Shown here piece by piece: positions 28,101-36,441 of a stretch of DNA of 64,000 nucleotides. The notes beneath the pieces were generated by a model. It saw nothing but the letters and a program-made list of their open reading frames with translations, had not been told where the DNA came from and ran no database searches. Both the position numbers and the translations under genes were made by a program. Position 1 is the stretch's first letter; each line of letters begins with the position of its first letter. Source of the stretch: Bacillota bacterium (GTDB lineage Bacteria > Bacillota > Clostridia > Acetivibrionales > DSM-1351); NCBI GenBank assembly GCA_023390335.1, contig JAEWCZ010000081.1:124001-188000 (forward strand), in the 5' to 3' direction.

Positions 28101-29876
28101 ATTTAATATGAGATAGAAGTCTCTATTAAAAGGTGCAGGGTATGTATAAGATTCTGCATTATTTAAATTTCTGGAGTACCAGCTATTTTCTGTATGATAT
28201 AGTTGACCATCAATATACCAACGGATTTCACCGGGCTCCCATTCTATACCATATACATGATAGTCATCAGTAAATTTACCATTTTTAAGGACATAGTTTC
28301 CCTGTCCTGAGCTATGCGGATTTCCATAATGTAGAGTACCATATATTTTATTAGGCTGGTTTCCTAATAGCTCAGTTATATCGATTTCTCCTCCTGAAGG
28401 CCATCCACCGAATATGTTGTCATCTTCGGGCAGCATCCATATAGCTGGCCAAATTCCCTGTCCATCCGGAAGCTTAGCTTTTATTTCAAATTTTCCATAG
28501 GTCCAATATTTTTTATTCTTTGTTACAAGTTTTGCAGACGAATATTCCCCATTTGCTTCTTTTTTAGCTTCCAATACTAATTTTCCATTTTCAATATATG
28601 TATTTGCATCTGTGTAGTATTCATCTTCATTATTATAAACTTCTCTTGTATTTACGGCAGTCCATATACTTGTATCAATTTGATCCCCGCTGAACTCATC
28701 ATTCATAACTAACGTCCATGGAGATTCCTGTGTGCTTCCATTTGTTCCGGAGGTTTCTTTCTTTATCTCTCCGTTTTCAATACTTAGATTAGAACCCATT
28801 TCCTGAGACTTATCATTTATTTTAATATTTTCTACCATAATTTCTAAATCCTTTACGCTTCCTTTAGCCTTTAGTTCTGTTCCTTCTGCTGCTTTATTTA
28901 ATATCATCTTATTAATTTCTGTTCCCTCGGACAGTTCGATATGAGACTTACAGTTAATATTAACCTCGTCTGCACTAGAATTATTTTCAAAAGCAACTCT
29001 GACCGGTTTGTTTTTCTTATTTATAATAACCTTGCCCAGTTGTGAATCACTGATAATGACAGAATTCATTCCGCCACCCTTAATAAAAGTTTTGCCTGTT
29101 ACTATAACGTGGTCAATAACAACCTCACCCTCAGAAATTCCCTCTGTCAGGTATAAATCACCATTAACTTTGGTATTTTTAAGTGTAACTCCGGGGACAT
29201 TTATAACAACATTACCCTCTACATTATTCGTTGAAAGCTCACCGATTGTATTTAGAATAGTGCCGCTTAATTTATTGACCAGTATTGCTGCCTCAGCACG
29301 TGTAATATTATTTTTAGGTCTTATTGTTTTATCCGGGAAACCACTCATATAGCTTTTGTCTACAAGAACTGCAATTGCATTTTGGGCATACTGCGAAACA
29401 TTGCCAAAATCCTCGTAACTACCAGCTTTTGAATCATTAATTTTTTCAAGTTCAAATGCCTTGTATAGTATAACCGCTGCATCCTGTCTAGTTATTGGCT
29501 TACTAGGAAAGAAGCTGTTATTGTAGCCAGTGATTATACCGGCTTCTTTTGCCTTTAGAACATCTGAGTAAAACCAATCTCCACTTTTTACATCATTGAA
29601 AGCTTCATTGCTGGTTTGCGTATATCCGAATACCTTATTGATTATTGCACAGAATTCTGCCCTTGTTATTGTTTTGTTAGGTCTAAATGTATTATCTGAG
29701 TAACCCGTTATAATACCCTTGCTTAATAGTTCATTTACTTTGCCTTCTGCCCAGTGGTTTGATATGTCTGTTAAGCTTCTGCTTTCAGCATTTGCTGTAT
29801 TTGCAAAATGTTGAGCAGGTATAAATGTAGTTAAGATACTTATAGCTAATAGGATTGCTAATACTCTTTTTTTCAT
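25149..29876 (-). CDS. Cell-surface SLH-GH16 beta-1,3(4)-glucanase with CBM4-type modules (Lic16A-like)
   Basis: A 1575-residue secreted enzyme. Residues 1-30 form a signal peptide ending ANTANA. Three SLH repeats (about 32-85, 95-145, 155-205) anchor it to the cell wall. A beta-helix-like region (about 215-360) resembles CBM54 of Clostridium thermocellum Lic16A. The GH16 domain (about 386-625) has the catalytic motif GGEIDITEL with Glu497 as nucleophile and Glu502 as acid/base. Then come CBM4_9-like modules starting near 650, 810, 1100 and 1430, a CBM6-like stretch near 980-1100, and another jelly-roll module near 1270-1420. There is no dockerin, so it is not cellulosomal. It probably cuts laminarin, lichenan or similar glucans for the adjacent importer. 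AAGGGGG precedes ATG. Confidence 0.9.
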   Translation of the reverse strand: MKKRVLAILLAISILTTFIPAQHFANTANAESRSLTDISNHWAEGKVNELLSKGIITGYSDNTFRPNKTITRAEFCAIINKVFGYTQTSNEAFNDVKSGDWFYSDVLKAKEAGIITGYNNSFFPSKPITRQDAAVILYKAFELEKINDSKAGSYEDFGNVSQYAQNAIAVLVDKSYMSGFPDKTIRPKNNITRAEAAILVNKLSGTILNTIGELSTNNVEGNVVINVPGVTLKNTKVNGDLYLTEGISEGEVVIDHVIVTGKTFIKGGGMNSVIISDSQLGKVIINKKNKPVRVAFENNSSADEVNINCKSHIELSEGTEINKMILNKAAEGTELKAKGSVKDLEIMVENIKINDKSQEMGSNLSIENGEIKKETSGTNGSTQESPWTLVMNDEFSGDQIDTSIWTAVNTREVYNNEDEYYTDANTYIENGKLVLEAKKEANGEYSSAKLVTKNKKYWTYGKFEIKAKLPDGQGIWPAIWMLPEDDNIFGGWPSGGEIDITELLGNQPNKIYGTLHYGNPHSSGQGNYVLKNGKFTDDYHVYGIEWEPGEIRWYIDGQLYHTENSWYSRNLNNAESYTYPAPFNRDFYLILNLAVGGDWPGHPDDTTVFPSKMYVDYVKAYELTGRAYREAGERPVNNSNTARLPLEDGNYIYNGGFDQQVTDVKGIDNNDGSAEVTNSSYWTFSHVSANTGEAKASNDNGALKVDITKASDVSYGVQFYQKPINLEKGESYKVTFDAWASENRTMLTKLGSEEDRGWANYSGDQTIALTTSKQTFSYQFKMSGDTNTAARIEFNLGNNGVNTVWLDNVRIEKLPKDLNSSRDALASGNLVYNGGFEEGSKSMEFWKFTTQGSAVATGSVSSNIFKREFMADIASAGTNASSVMLSQDPINLEKSKSYKVTFNARASKNRSIKINLAGLKDAISYSTEKTYDLTTNMKTYSFLFEMTNDTDIKAQLQFNLGNDTGKVYIDDVSVKSFVPSNTVFVKAQEASRTEGADIMSDGSVGFSSETASISKNVTVPQDGTYVISYRVATEKNTGWLSAIDIKNKETIPNTNKGWTMVTNHLYLKAGTQNITIYGNDVYLDSFEIAKEIIKDGTMNSASSEWNYWSNAPATSTKSYKDGMERISITNPGSNPWDIGIQQLNISLEKSKLYRLSFDAKSTVNRSIAVALDNFDDTVTYEKYMSRNVALTNEMKNYIIDFSMDSASDPNAALTIQLGNVSQSAASDVYLDNIRLVEISNVESVSTQVIIAPIITEPEEVEEPSTDSSKYGFEDGTTMGFYVKQIISNAEETTAATMVNDGSKAFQGSKALKVYIPNNESEIQVAVNNPEGLSAGQIVTFNVYCPTGTDITKIMPFILYNNGVADWSWASGDEVLYTDLANQWKAVSFTIPEDHSGTTQKLGLRIYPDSGKTPGEVWIDSIQVQDPVGNLITDGDFKSGVGAWTLSENGGAADPIYITSEEELAVNVTAVGDENYKPQVTRGNISLENKASYTLTFTAKADDARDIEVALLDPANNYHYFAGNVYGLTNAEQVFTLTFTADTSTDTAALQFNFGKVSGVSLPTTIYIDDITLVKN

Positions 29877-29906
29877 TTTAATAGCCCCCTTGTTAATACT
29901 TACTTT

Positions 29907-32645
29907 TTACACCAAATCAACCTCAATCAAATGTTTGCAACCCGAATCCATTTCAATCAAATCTTTTTTCTCAATTAATACATACTTATCGTTAGAGATA
30001 AAGTCCCTACAAGTGCCGTCTATACAAACTCTACCAAGACTATACTGCCCGTAATCCTTAAACCCTAAATTCCTATATACAACTCTAAACTCTCTGTCTG
30101 CAAATATTGTTTCAACAGCAACCTCTCCTTGGGAGCAGAACTGTTCCTTAACAAGTTTTGGCTCAAGAATAAGCGCCCCATAGCTTCCCTTAACTCCATA
30201 TACCTCTTGAAGCATGGTTAACAAAAACCAACTGGCAGCTCCAGTAAGATAGTGATACATCCCTCTGCCTTTCTGATTTATGTACTCAGGTATGCCCGGG
30301 TATATCCTGCTTTTACTGAAATCAGTGCTAAGCTTATATATAAAATCCATTACTTTAAAGCCTTCTCTTGCAAATCCTCTTTTGTACAATGCATTTGCAT
30401 ACATTACCGCCATATGACTGAACATTGCACCATTTTCTTTATGTCCGTACGCAAAACCAAAGGCTCTTCCCAAGCTTGGCTGGATTTCTGAAAAATCACT
30501 GTTTAGCCTGTATCCAATCTCGGGATCTTTTAAATATCTATTTACTGCACGAATTACTTCTTTCACCTGTTCTTGTGTTGCTACCTGCCCCATTACTGTA
30601 AATACTTGACCTGTCAATGTCATTCTTACACCTGAAGGAAAATCACCTTCTACTCTTTGTCCGTTGTTATCATAATATCCATTAAACCATGAATAGCCTT
30701 CCAGATTGTTTATCCACTCATTATTTCTGATTTGCATTGTAAGCCAGGTAGCTTTCTTTTCAAGATCATTGGCTATATTTACAGTCTCGATCAATACCTT
30801 TTCACCAGAGATTCCTGTACTGCTGGCATTGTAGTAGCTTTCCAGCAATGCTTTTTTGGCTTCAATTGATTTATACTCAATTGGTTCGGTTATTGAATCC
30901 AGTAGTATTAAGACTTCCTTTGCCAGCTCAAGCTTTTCAATTCCCAGTTCGTCTTTTAGTTTTAGTACCAGTCTTGAAATCTCTGATAGATTGTTTGCAT
31001 ATAGTGCCGAAAATGCTACACTCTCTCCCCTGTCATTAGCCATATCTAATGCATCATTCCAGTCAGCGCCCTCAATTCGGATGTTATTATGCTCACCCAC
31101 ATTAAAAAACGGAATAATATTTTGCAGTAAAATATGTTCAAGAATTGTTCCGTAATATATTTCTCCGTCTTTCTGCCTAAGTTTGCTTCCATCTGAAGAC
31201 TTCCAGTCTGTATCAATGCTACAAGAACGTGAGATATGCTTATCCTTAAAGTAGGTCTGCTGTTCCAGAAGGAACTTAAGGTCTCCTGTCTGGTTTATGT
31301 AAAGCATTGTTGTAATTAATGGCCAAGCACCATGATCCATCCACACTCTTGTGATATTATTTCTATCTGCTACGAATTCCCCTTGTCCTGAGCCTATAAT
31401 AGTAGCGTTGCTGCCATCAATACGGACACCCGCAAAATTTCCAAGAAGAAGGTTTCTTACATTAACAGGCTCCATCAGCAGCAGTGCAAGACAATCCTGC
31501 CATAAATCTCTCCACCCTCTGCCTCCTCTTCCATAATCATGATGAGGTAAAAAGGAGCAGCCGTAAATTCGTCTTAGTATCGGCTGAATAGTAACCCACT
31601 TAAGCCATTGATTATAGTTTGTATCCCCCAAGGAAAAACTAAGCTTGTCCAGTTTGCTTTTCCAAAAATTCACATTGCTTTTCATGTGTTTCCGAAAACT
31701 TTCTTCTGTGCCGTATTCACTGATTAACCTTTGGGCATCTTCTTTATGATCACATATTGCCATCATAATAATATAGACTGCTGACTCTCCGGGGTTAAGA
31801 ATCCTTTTGCTAAAGCGTATTGCACCTATTGCTTCATACCCTTCAACCACACTATTTTCTTTTACATAGCCTTCAAGATTTTCGACTACTGCTTTAGGCC
31901 AATCCAGAGATCCGCCTTCACCTATGAATTCTTCAACAGTCGGAAAAACTCCTAAAGGCTTTTCTCCATTTGATTCTGTTCCTAAAACATAGTAGCTTAT
32001 ACTATTCGGTTTATGACCTCTCTCGTCAAAAGTTAAAACAGGACAAACCTGTACACCATTGGGTTGTGTATAAATCCTATGTAGTAACGAAGTAACATGC
32101 CTGTGATCCCTCAGGTTATCTGCTGAACGTCCATATATGGGAATAGCCGCTGTAGGATTAAATTCTATTGTTTCGTTGCCGTTATTTGTTATTTTGACCA
32201 TCATCAGTTCAGTTTTATCTTCACTTACCGGAACAAAATTTATAACTTCTGACTCAATATTCAGCGTACAATTCGTTCTTGTTACTTTATGCCATAGAAA
32301 GCCAGCTTCCATTTTAACTGTTTCATCTCTGTTACACCTGAATTTTTCAGCTGCTTGTGCTGCCGAATTACCCGTCGCTGACCAAGCACCATACTGCTGT
32401 GTCCATAACCAGAAATTTCTTGTATTTTTTGAATTATGCAAGTCCTCCGGTGATACAGGTGTCATCAGGAAGGTATTCTGACTTGACTTGATATCTCCAC
32501 CCAGCATCGGAGTTATGGAAGACATCATTCCTGCATCATTTGCTAGTGGAAAATATAGATAGCTTGAAATATCGGAATTTTCCAGCACGAATGTTCCGTC
32601 ATTCTCTGTAAAATACCAGCCAAATCTATCTTTTTGCTGATTCAT
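29907..32645 (-). CDS. GH94 phosphorylase, probable laminaribiose phosphorylase
   Basis: A 912-residue cytoplasmic inverting phosphorylase. The N-terminus (FGWYFTENDGTFVLENSDIS) is the GH94 beta-sandwich. The catalytic domain holds GADWNDALD with the general-acid aspartate of DWND (528-531). Conserved substrate and phosphate regions such as YGRGGRGWRDLWQD and KENGAMFSHMAVMYANAL are also present. It would convert a beta-linked disaccharide plus phosphate into glucose-1-phosphate plus glucose. Cellobiose phosphorylases are about 810 residues, whereas known laminaribiose phosphorylases are about 910; this length and the GH16 neighbour favour laminaribiose. AGGAGG precedes ATG. A long hairpin separates it from the binding-protein gene upstream. 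Confidence 0.85.
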   Translation of the reverse strand: MNQQKDRFGWYFTENDGTFVLENSDISSYLYFPLANDAGMMSSITPMLGGDIKSSQNTFLMTPVSPEDLHNSKNTRNFWLWTQQYGAWSATGNSAAQAAEKFRCNRDETVKMEAGFLWHKVTRTNCTLNIESEVINFVPVSEDKTELMMVKITNNGNETIEFNPTAAIPIYGRSADNLRDHRHVTSLLHRIYTQPNGVQVCPVLTFDERGHKPNSISYYVLGTESNGEKPLGVFPTVEEFIGEGGSLDWPKAVVENLEGYVKENSVVEGYEAIGAIRFSKRILNPGESAVYIIMMAICDHKEDAQRLISEYGTEESFRKHMKSNVNFWKSKLDKLSFSLGDTNYNQWLKWVTIQPILRRIYGCSFLPHHDYGRGGRGWRDLWQDCLALLLMEPVNVRNLLLGNFAGVRIDGSNATIIGSGQGEFVADRNNITRVWMDHGAWPLITTMLYINQTGDLKFLLEQQTYFKDKHISRSCSIDTDWKSSDGSKLRQKDGEIYYGTILEHILLQNIIPFFNVGEHNNIRIEGADWNDALDMANDRGESVAFSALYANNLSEISRLVLKLKDELGIEKLELAKEVLILLDSITEPIEYKSIEAKKALLESYYNASSTGISGEKVLIETVNIANDLEKKATWLTMQIRNNEWINNLEGYSWFNGYYDNNGQRVEGDFPSGVRMTLTGQVFTVMGQVATQEQVKEVIRAVNRYLKDPEIGYRLNSDFSEIQPSLGRAFGFAYGHKENGAMFSHMAVMYANALYKRGFAREGFKVMDFIYKLSTDFSKSRIYPGIPEYINQKGRGMYHYLTGAASWFLLTMLQEVYGVKGSYGALILEPKLVKEQFCSQGEVAVETIFADREFRVVYRNLGFKDYGQYSLGRVCIDGTCRDFISNDKYVLIEKKDLIEMDSGCKHLIEVDLV

Positions 32646-32657
32646 TTCTCAAATCCT

Positions 32658-32713
32658 CCTAAAATAAAAGGGATAGGAATATACTGACAATTTCAGTCTC
32701 TCCTATCCCTTTT
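32658..32713 (-). terminator. Partial terminator/attenuator after the binding-protein gene
   Basis: A 13-bp perfect stem (32666-32678 with 32701-32713) whose loop folds again (ACTGA/TCAGT), followed on the minus strand by TTTTATTTTAGG. Such hairpins after a binding-protein gene usually raise its mRNA level above that of downstream genes. Confidence 0.7.
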
Positions 32714-32729
32714 AGGTAATTGACTTTAT

Positions 32730-34256
32730 TTATTTCTTTAATGCATCAAACTGCTTTTGCTTTTCTGCAATAATCTTATCCCCACCTGCTGCCTTTAGCT
32801 TGTTTAAAAATTCAGGAAGATATTTATCTGTATCAAGTAAACCAAAGGTAAGAGCTCTGTAATATTGTGAAGTTACGTTATCACAAGCTGCTTTTTCTGA
32901 TTTTACAGGTTCTGAATTAAATATAAATCCTAGCTCTGGTGATGGTTTTGCTTTTTTATTGAATTCTTCGTACTGCTGCCACTTATTTTGATCTTCAGAT
33001 TTTTGCAAATAATTTATAAACTGGTTTCCAAGTGCCCACTGCATACCAAGTGAGTAGCCTGACTCAGGTATAGTTTCTATTACATTGTCAGATACCTTTT
33101 TGTAATGTTTATTTTCTACACCATAATTAATAAGGTTATTCAAATACTTATCAGTATTCATAAGCTCAAGGAACATCATAGCTCTTTCCGGATTCTCTGA
33201 AGTCTTTGATATAGCAGTTAATGAACCCATAACATCCGCTGTACACATTACAGGCTCAGTCAAATCAATCTGTCCAAGCTCAAAGCCGTACTTTTCCTTA
33301 GTCTGGTTGTTAGCTGTTCTCTCTGCTGCATAACCAGGCTTTAAGTTTACAGCCCATACAAAGAACTGTCCCTTGTCGATTGAATTTTCCTGTGCGCCAT
33401 TCTGAGTAAGGATATCCTTTCTTTCATAGCCAGCAAGATAATACTTACGTAATGTTTCAAAGGTTTGTTTAAATTCTGGAGTTTCAAACTGGTTAATAAC
33501 TTTACCCTCAGCTGTAATATCTCCTAATTCAGGTGTATCACTGGTATTGAATGCATTCCAATCATTAAAGCCCAACCAGCCGTTACCGCCTATGAATGGG
33601 AAGAACTCAGGTTGTTTTTCCTTTATAGTCTTTAACATTGGCTCAAGATCCTGAAGTGTTTTAACCTTAGTCATATCAAAGCCATACTTTTCTGCCAATG
33701 TTTTATTGTACAGAATACCATGGGTACGACCCTTCTCTTTATTAGTTGGTATGGCATAATTCTTACCATCAATTTGTGAAGCCTTTAGGAAATCTTCGCC
33801 CAATAATTGTTTTGTATTTGGAGCGTACTTGTCCATAAGATCATTAATTGCTACAAAAGCTCCATTTCTAGAGTTCTTATTATAATCATTTAACCAAGAT
33901 GCAGTGAAGCACATGTCAAAGGCTTCTCCTGAAGCTATCATTGCATTCATTTTCTGCGCATATGTTCCCCAGTCAATACAGTACAGCTTAAGACTCGCAT
34001 TAATTTTGTCTTTAAGATATTTGTTTACTTCTTCTTCAACTAGAGAAGTATCCTTCTGCTCACCAGGTCCTACAAAGTACCAAGTCAGTGTTACAGGGTC
34101 AAGCTTACTTTGTTCAGAAGTAGTTGTTGTTGTGGCTTGATCTGATGACCCTGTTGAGGTTGTAGTATTGGAGCTTCCACAACCTGATAGTGCCATTGTT
34201 ATGACAAAGCTTGCTGCAAGAAATAGCGATAATCCTTTTTTCTTAATTTTAATCAT
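32730..34256 (-). CDS. Sugar ABC transporter substrate-binding lipoprotein
   Basis: A 508-residue extracellular binding protein. The lipoprotein signal ends in the lipobox LSGC with Cys26 as the lipid-modified residue, followed by a Ser/Thr-rich linker. The mature domain is of the large LplA/YtcQ (family 1, DUF3502-like) type that works with LplB and YtcP permeases and no dedicated ATPase. The two permease genes lie immediately upstream. Context suggests beta-1,3-gluco-oligosaccharides as ligand; this is inference. AAGGAGG is well placed before the ATG. Confidence 0.9.
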   Translation of the reverse strand: MIKIKKKGLSLFLAASFVITMALSGCGSSNTTTSTGSSDQATTTTTSEQSKLDPVTLTWYFVGPGEQKDTSLVEEEVNKYLKDKINASLKLYCIDWGTYAQKMNAMIASGEAFDMCFTASWLNDYNKNSRNGAFVAINDLMDKYAPNTKQLLGEDFLKASQIDGKNYAIPTNKEKGRTHGILYNKTLAEKYGFDMTKVKTLQDLEPMLKTIKEKQPEFFPFIGGNGWLGFNDWNAFNTSDTPELGDITAEGKVINQFETPEFKQTFETLRKYYLAGYERKDILTQNGAQENSIDKGQFFVWAVNLKPGYAAERTANNQTKEKYGFELGQIDLTEPVMCTADVMGSLTAISKTSENPERAMMFLELMNTDKYLNNLINYGVENKHYKKVSDNVIETIPESGYSLGMQWALGNQFINYLQKSEDQNKWQQYEEFNKKAKPSPELGFIFNSEPVKSEKAACDNVTSQYYRALTFGLLDTDKYLPEFLNKLKAAGGDKIIAEKQKQFDALKK

Positions 34257-34334
34257 TTAATATTTCCTCCTTGATATATGTATTTTTCTATAGTTATATA
34301 TAAAAATTTAATATAACTCCCGTTCACTAGGATA

Positions 34335-35234
34335 CTACCCCTTAACAGCTCCAATAGTTAAGCCCTTAATGAAATATTTCTGGAAGAATGGATATGCAAG
34401 TATAATAGGTCCAATGGATATAATACACATTGCCATTCTGGCTCCCTGACTCGGCAGGCTGGAAATTTCTGAGGAAGTACTCGAAATACTTGAAGACAAA
34501 CGTGCAAGTGCTTCTATATTACTCATAAGCTTGTAAAGCAGGTACTGAAGATTATACAGTTTTGAATCAACTATCAACATTAGTGGTAGCCACCAGTCAT
34601 TCCAGTAAACTAAGGTTGTAAAGAGTGCTACAGTTGCTATACCCGGTATTGCTAACGGAATTACTATCTGAAAGAATGTTCTCAGTTCCCCAGAGCCGTC
34701 TATTCTCGCTGACTCTATTACTGAGTCAGGGACATTTGTAGATATGAATGTCCTCATTATAATTACATAGAAACCATTTATCAGATATGGGAGAAGTAGA
34801 GCAAAAATAGTATTATTAATATGAAGGAATTTGACACATACCACATACCAAGGAACCATTCCGCCGCTGAAAATCATAGTTATAAGAAGAAAATATGTAA
34901 AGAACTTTCTATACGTAAATTCTTTTCTTGAAATGGCATAAGCATACAATGTTGTGATCAAGGTGCTTACAACTGTCCCTACAACTGTAACTAATATTGT
35001 CAGACCATATGCATTGAATACTAATTCCTTAACTTTGTAAATATACTCATATGCCTTGAAGCTGACTACTTTTGGGAAAATACTGTAGCCGAACTGCATT
35101 ATGGAGTTTTCATCAGTTATTGAAATTCCAATAACGAGTAAAAGGGGAATTAAACAAGTAGCAGTTGCTAAAATAAATATTACATTTAGAATTACATTTG
35201 TAATTTTTGATATTGAATTAAAGTCTTTAGCCAT
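34335..35234 (-). CDS. CUT1 sugar ABC permease (YtcP/MalG-like)
   Basis: A 299-residue inner-membrane permease with six predicted spans. The cytoplasmic EAA loop reads ESARIDGSGELRTFFQIVIP, the site that docks to the ATPase. The C-terminus FFQKYFIKGLTIGAVKG is the usual end of YtcP-type components. It pairs with the LplB-like permease 11 bases upstream. No ATPase gene is nearby, so a shared MsmK-type ATPase elsewhere is likely. AGGAGGTGATAAT precedes ATG. Confidence 0.92.
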   Translation of the reverse strand: MAKDFNSISKITNVILNVIFILATATCLIPLLLVIGISITDENSIMQFGYSIFPKVVSFKAYEYIYKVKELVFNAYGLTILVTVVGTVVSTLITTLYAYAISRKEFTYRKFFTYFLLITMIFSGGMVPWYVVCVKFLHINNTIFALLLPYLINGFYVIIMRTFISTNVPDSVIESARIDGSGELRTFFQIVIPLAIPGIATVALFTTLVYWNDWWLPLMLIVDSKLYNLQYLLYKLMSNIEALARLSSSISSTSSEISSLPSQGARMAMCIISIGPIILAYPFFQKYFIKGLTIGAVKG

Positions 35235-35245
35235 ATTATCACCTC

Positions 35246-36217
35246 CTAAAATAACGCACTTTCCTTATCAATTTTTCTTACTACAAGGTTTGAAAGAATA
35301 ATTAGAACACATCCAACAACTGATTGGTATAAACTTGCAGCTGATGCCATTCCTATGTCTCCCAGTCCCAGCAATGAATTATATACATATGTATCAATTA
35401 CATCCCCAACAGGTTTTAGAAGTCCTCCCCCCAAGTTCATGGATGACTGGTAGAACAGACCGAAATCTCCTGTAAATACTCTACCCAGAGCTAATATTGT
35501 AAGTACGCATATAATTTGCTTTAGAGAGGGTATTGTTATGTTTTTAATTTGCTGCCATTTCGTTGCCCCGTCAATAGCTGCTGCCTCATAGTATTCATGT
35601 GATATTCCTGTTATTGCCGATAAATATATGACCGTTCCATACCCTGAATATTTCCATACATTTAAAAAGCAGAAGAAAAACGGCCAAGCCTTTAAATTCG
35701 AGTACCAGTCAATACCGCTCATTTTAAAGATATCCTGTAATGCATTATTTACAACCCCATAGTCAGGATTCAGAAAAGCATATACCAAATAACTTACTAC
35801 AACCCATGACAAGAAATAAGGTAAGAGCATTGAGCTTTGGTATAGCTTTGACATTCTGGTATTAAGCAACTCATTTAAACCAATTGCACAACTTATTGGA
35901 ATAACTATTCCAAGTACTATAAACACAAGATTGTAGAGTATTGTATGTTTTGTAATGTTAAATGCATCGGGCGTGTTAAAGAAAAACTTAAAATTATCAA
36001 AGCCAACCCAATCACTATTTACAAAATTAATAAAAATATTACTGCTGAAGAACTTCATGTTTTTAAAAGCAATCAGCACCCCCATCATAGGCAAGTAGCT
36101 GAAAACAGATAAAAGCACAACTCCCGGTAAAATCATTAATAAGTAAGGAGCATTCCTTTTAATATTAGATAGAAACCCTTTTTTATTAAGATCTGCTGAA
36201 GATGAAGCATTGTTCAT
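35246..36217 (-). CDS. CUT1 sugar ABC permease (LplB/MalF-like)
   Basis: A 323-residue permease with six membrane spans and the EAA loop YEAAAIDGATKWQQIKNITIP. It pairs with the downstream YtcP-like gene. I take the ATG at 36217, six bases after AAAGGTG; the in-frame GTG at 36226 overlaps that site. It is the first gene of the transporter unit, about 220 bases after the response regulator gene. Confidence 0.92.
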   Translation of the reverse strand: MNNASSSADLNKKGFLSNIKRNAPYLLMILPGVVLLSVFSYLPMMGVLIAFKNMKFFSSNIFINFVNSDWVGFDNFKFFFNTPDAFNITKHTILYNLVFIVLGIVIPISCAIGLNELLNTRMSKLYQSSMLLPYFLSWVVVSYLVYAFLNPDYGVVNNALQDIFKMSGIDWYSNLKAWPFFFCFLNVWKYSGYGTVIYLSAITGISHEYYEAAAIDGATKWQQIKNITIPSLKQIICVLTILALGRVFTGDFGLFYQSSMNLGGGLLKPVGDVIDTYVYNSLLGLGDIGMASAASLYQSVVGCVLIILSNLVVRKIDKESALF

Positions 36218-36359
36218 AGTTATCACCTTTCTAATATAAGTTCAAATTTAGTGTATGAACATATATTAGCCCATTTCATTTACCAAATTAAGTGATAAAT
36301 TATACCTTGTTAGTACTTAATTATTCTTTTGATTTTATGTAAATTTTCAAGAAATGAAA

Positions 36360-36404
36360 ATAATATAGGGTTAGTGAGAAATATAGATAATTCTCTAACC
36401 CTGT
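36360..36404 (-). terminator. Terminator of the two-component system genes
   Basis: AGGGTTAG-t-GAGAA (36367-36380) pairs with TTCTCTAACCCT (36391-36402) with one bulge, followed on the minus strand by ATATTATTTT. It separates the response regulator gene from the permease unit. A TATAAT with no clear -35 lies between this hairpin and the LplB-like gene, consistent with an activator-dependent promoter. Confidence 0.6.
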
Positions 36405-36441
36405 ATTATTATTATCAATATTTTTTAGATATTGAATGTAC

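Noticed and set aside
29008..29352. Long plus-strand open frames inside the GH16 gene.
   Set aside because: They are shadows of the repeat-rich coding strand, with no start signals and no recognisable domain.
25149..29876. The GH16 enzyme as a cellulosomal component.
   Set aside because: No dockerin repeat is present; the three SLH repeats explain surface attachment.
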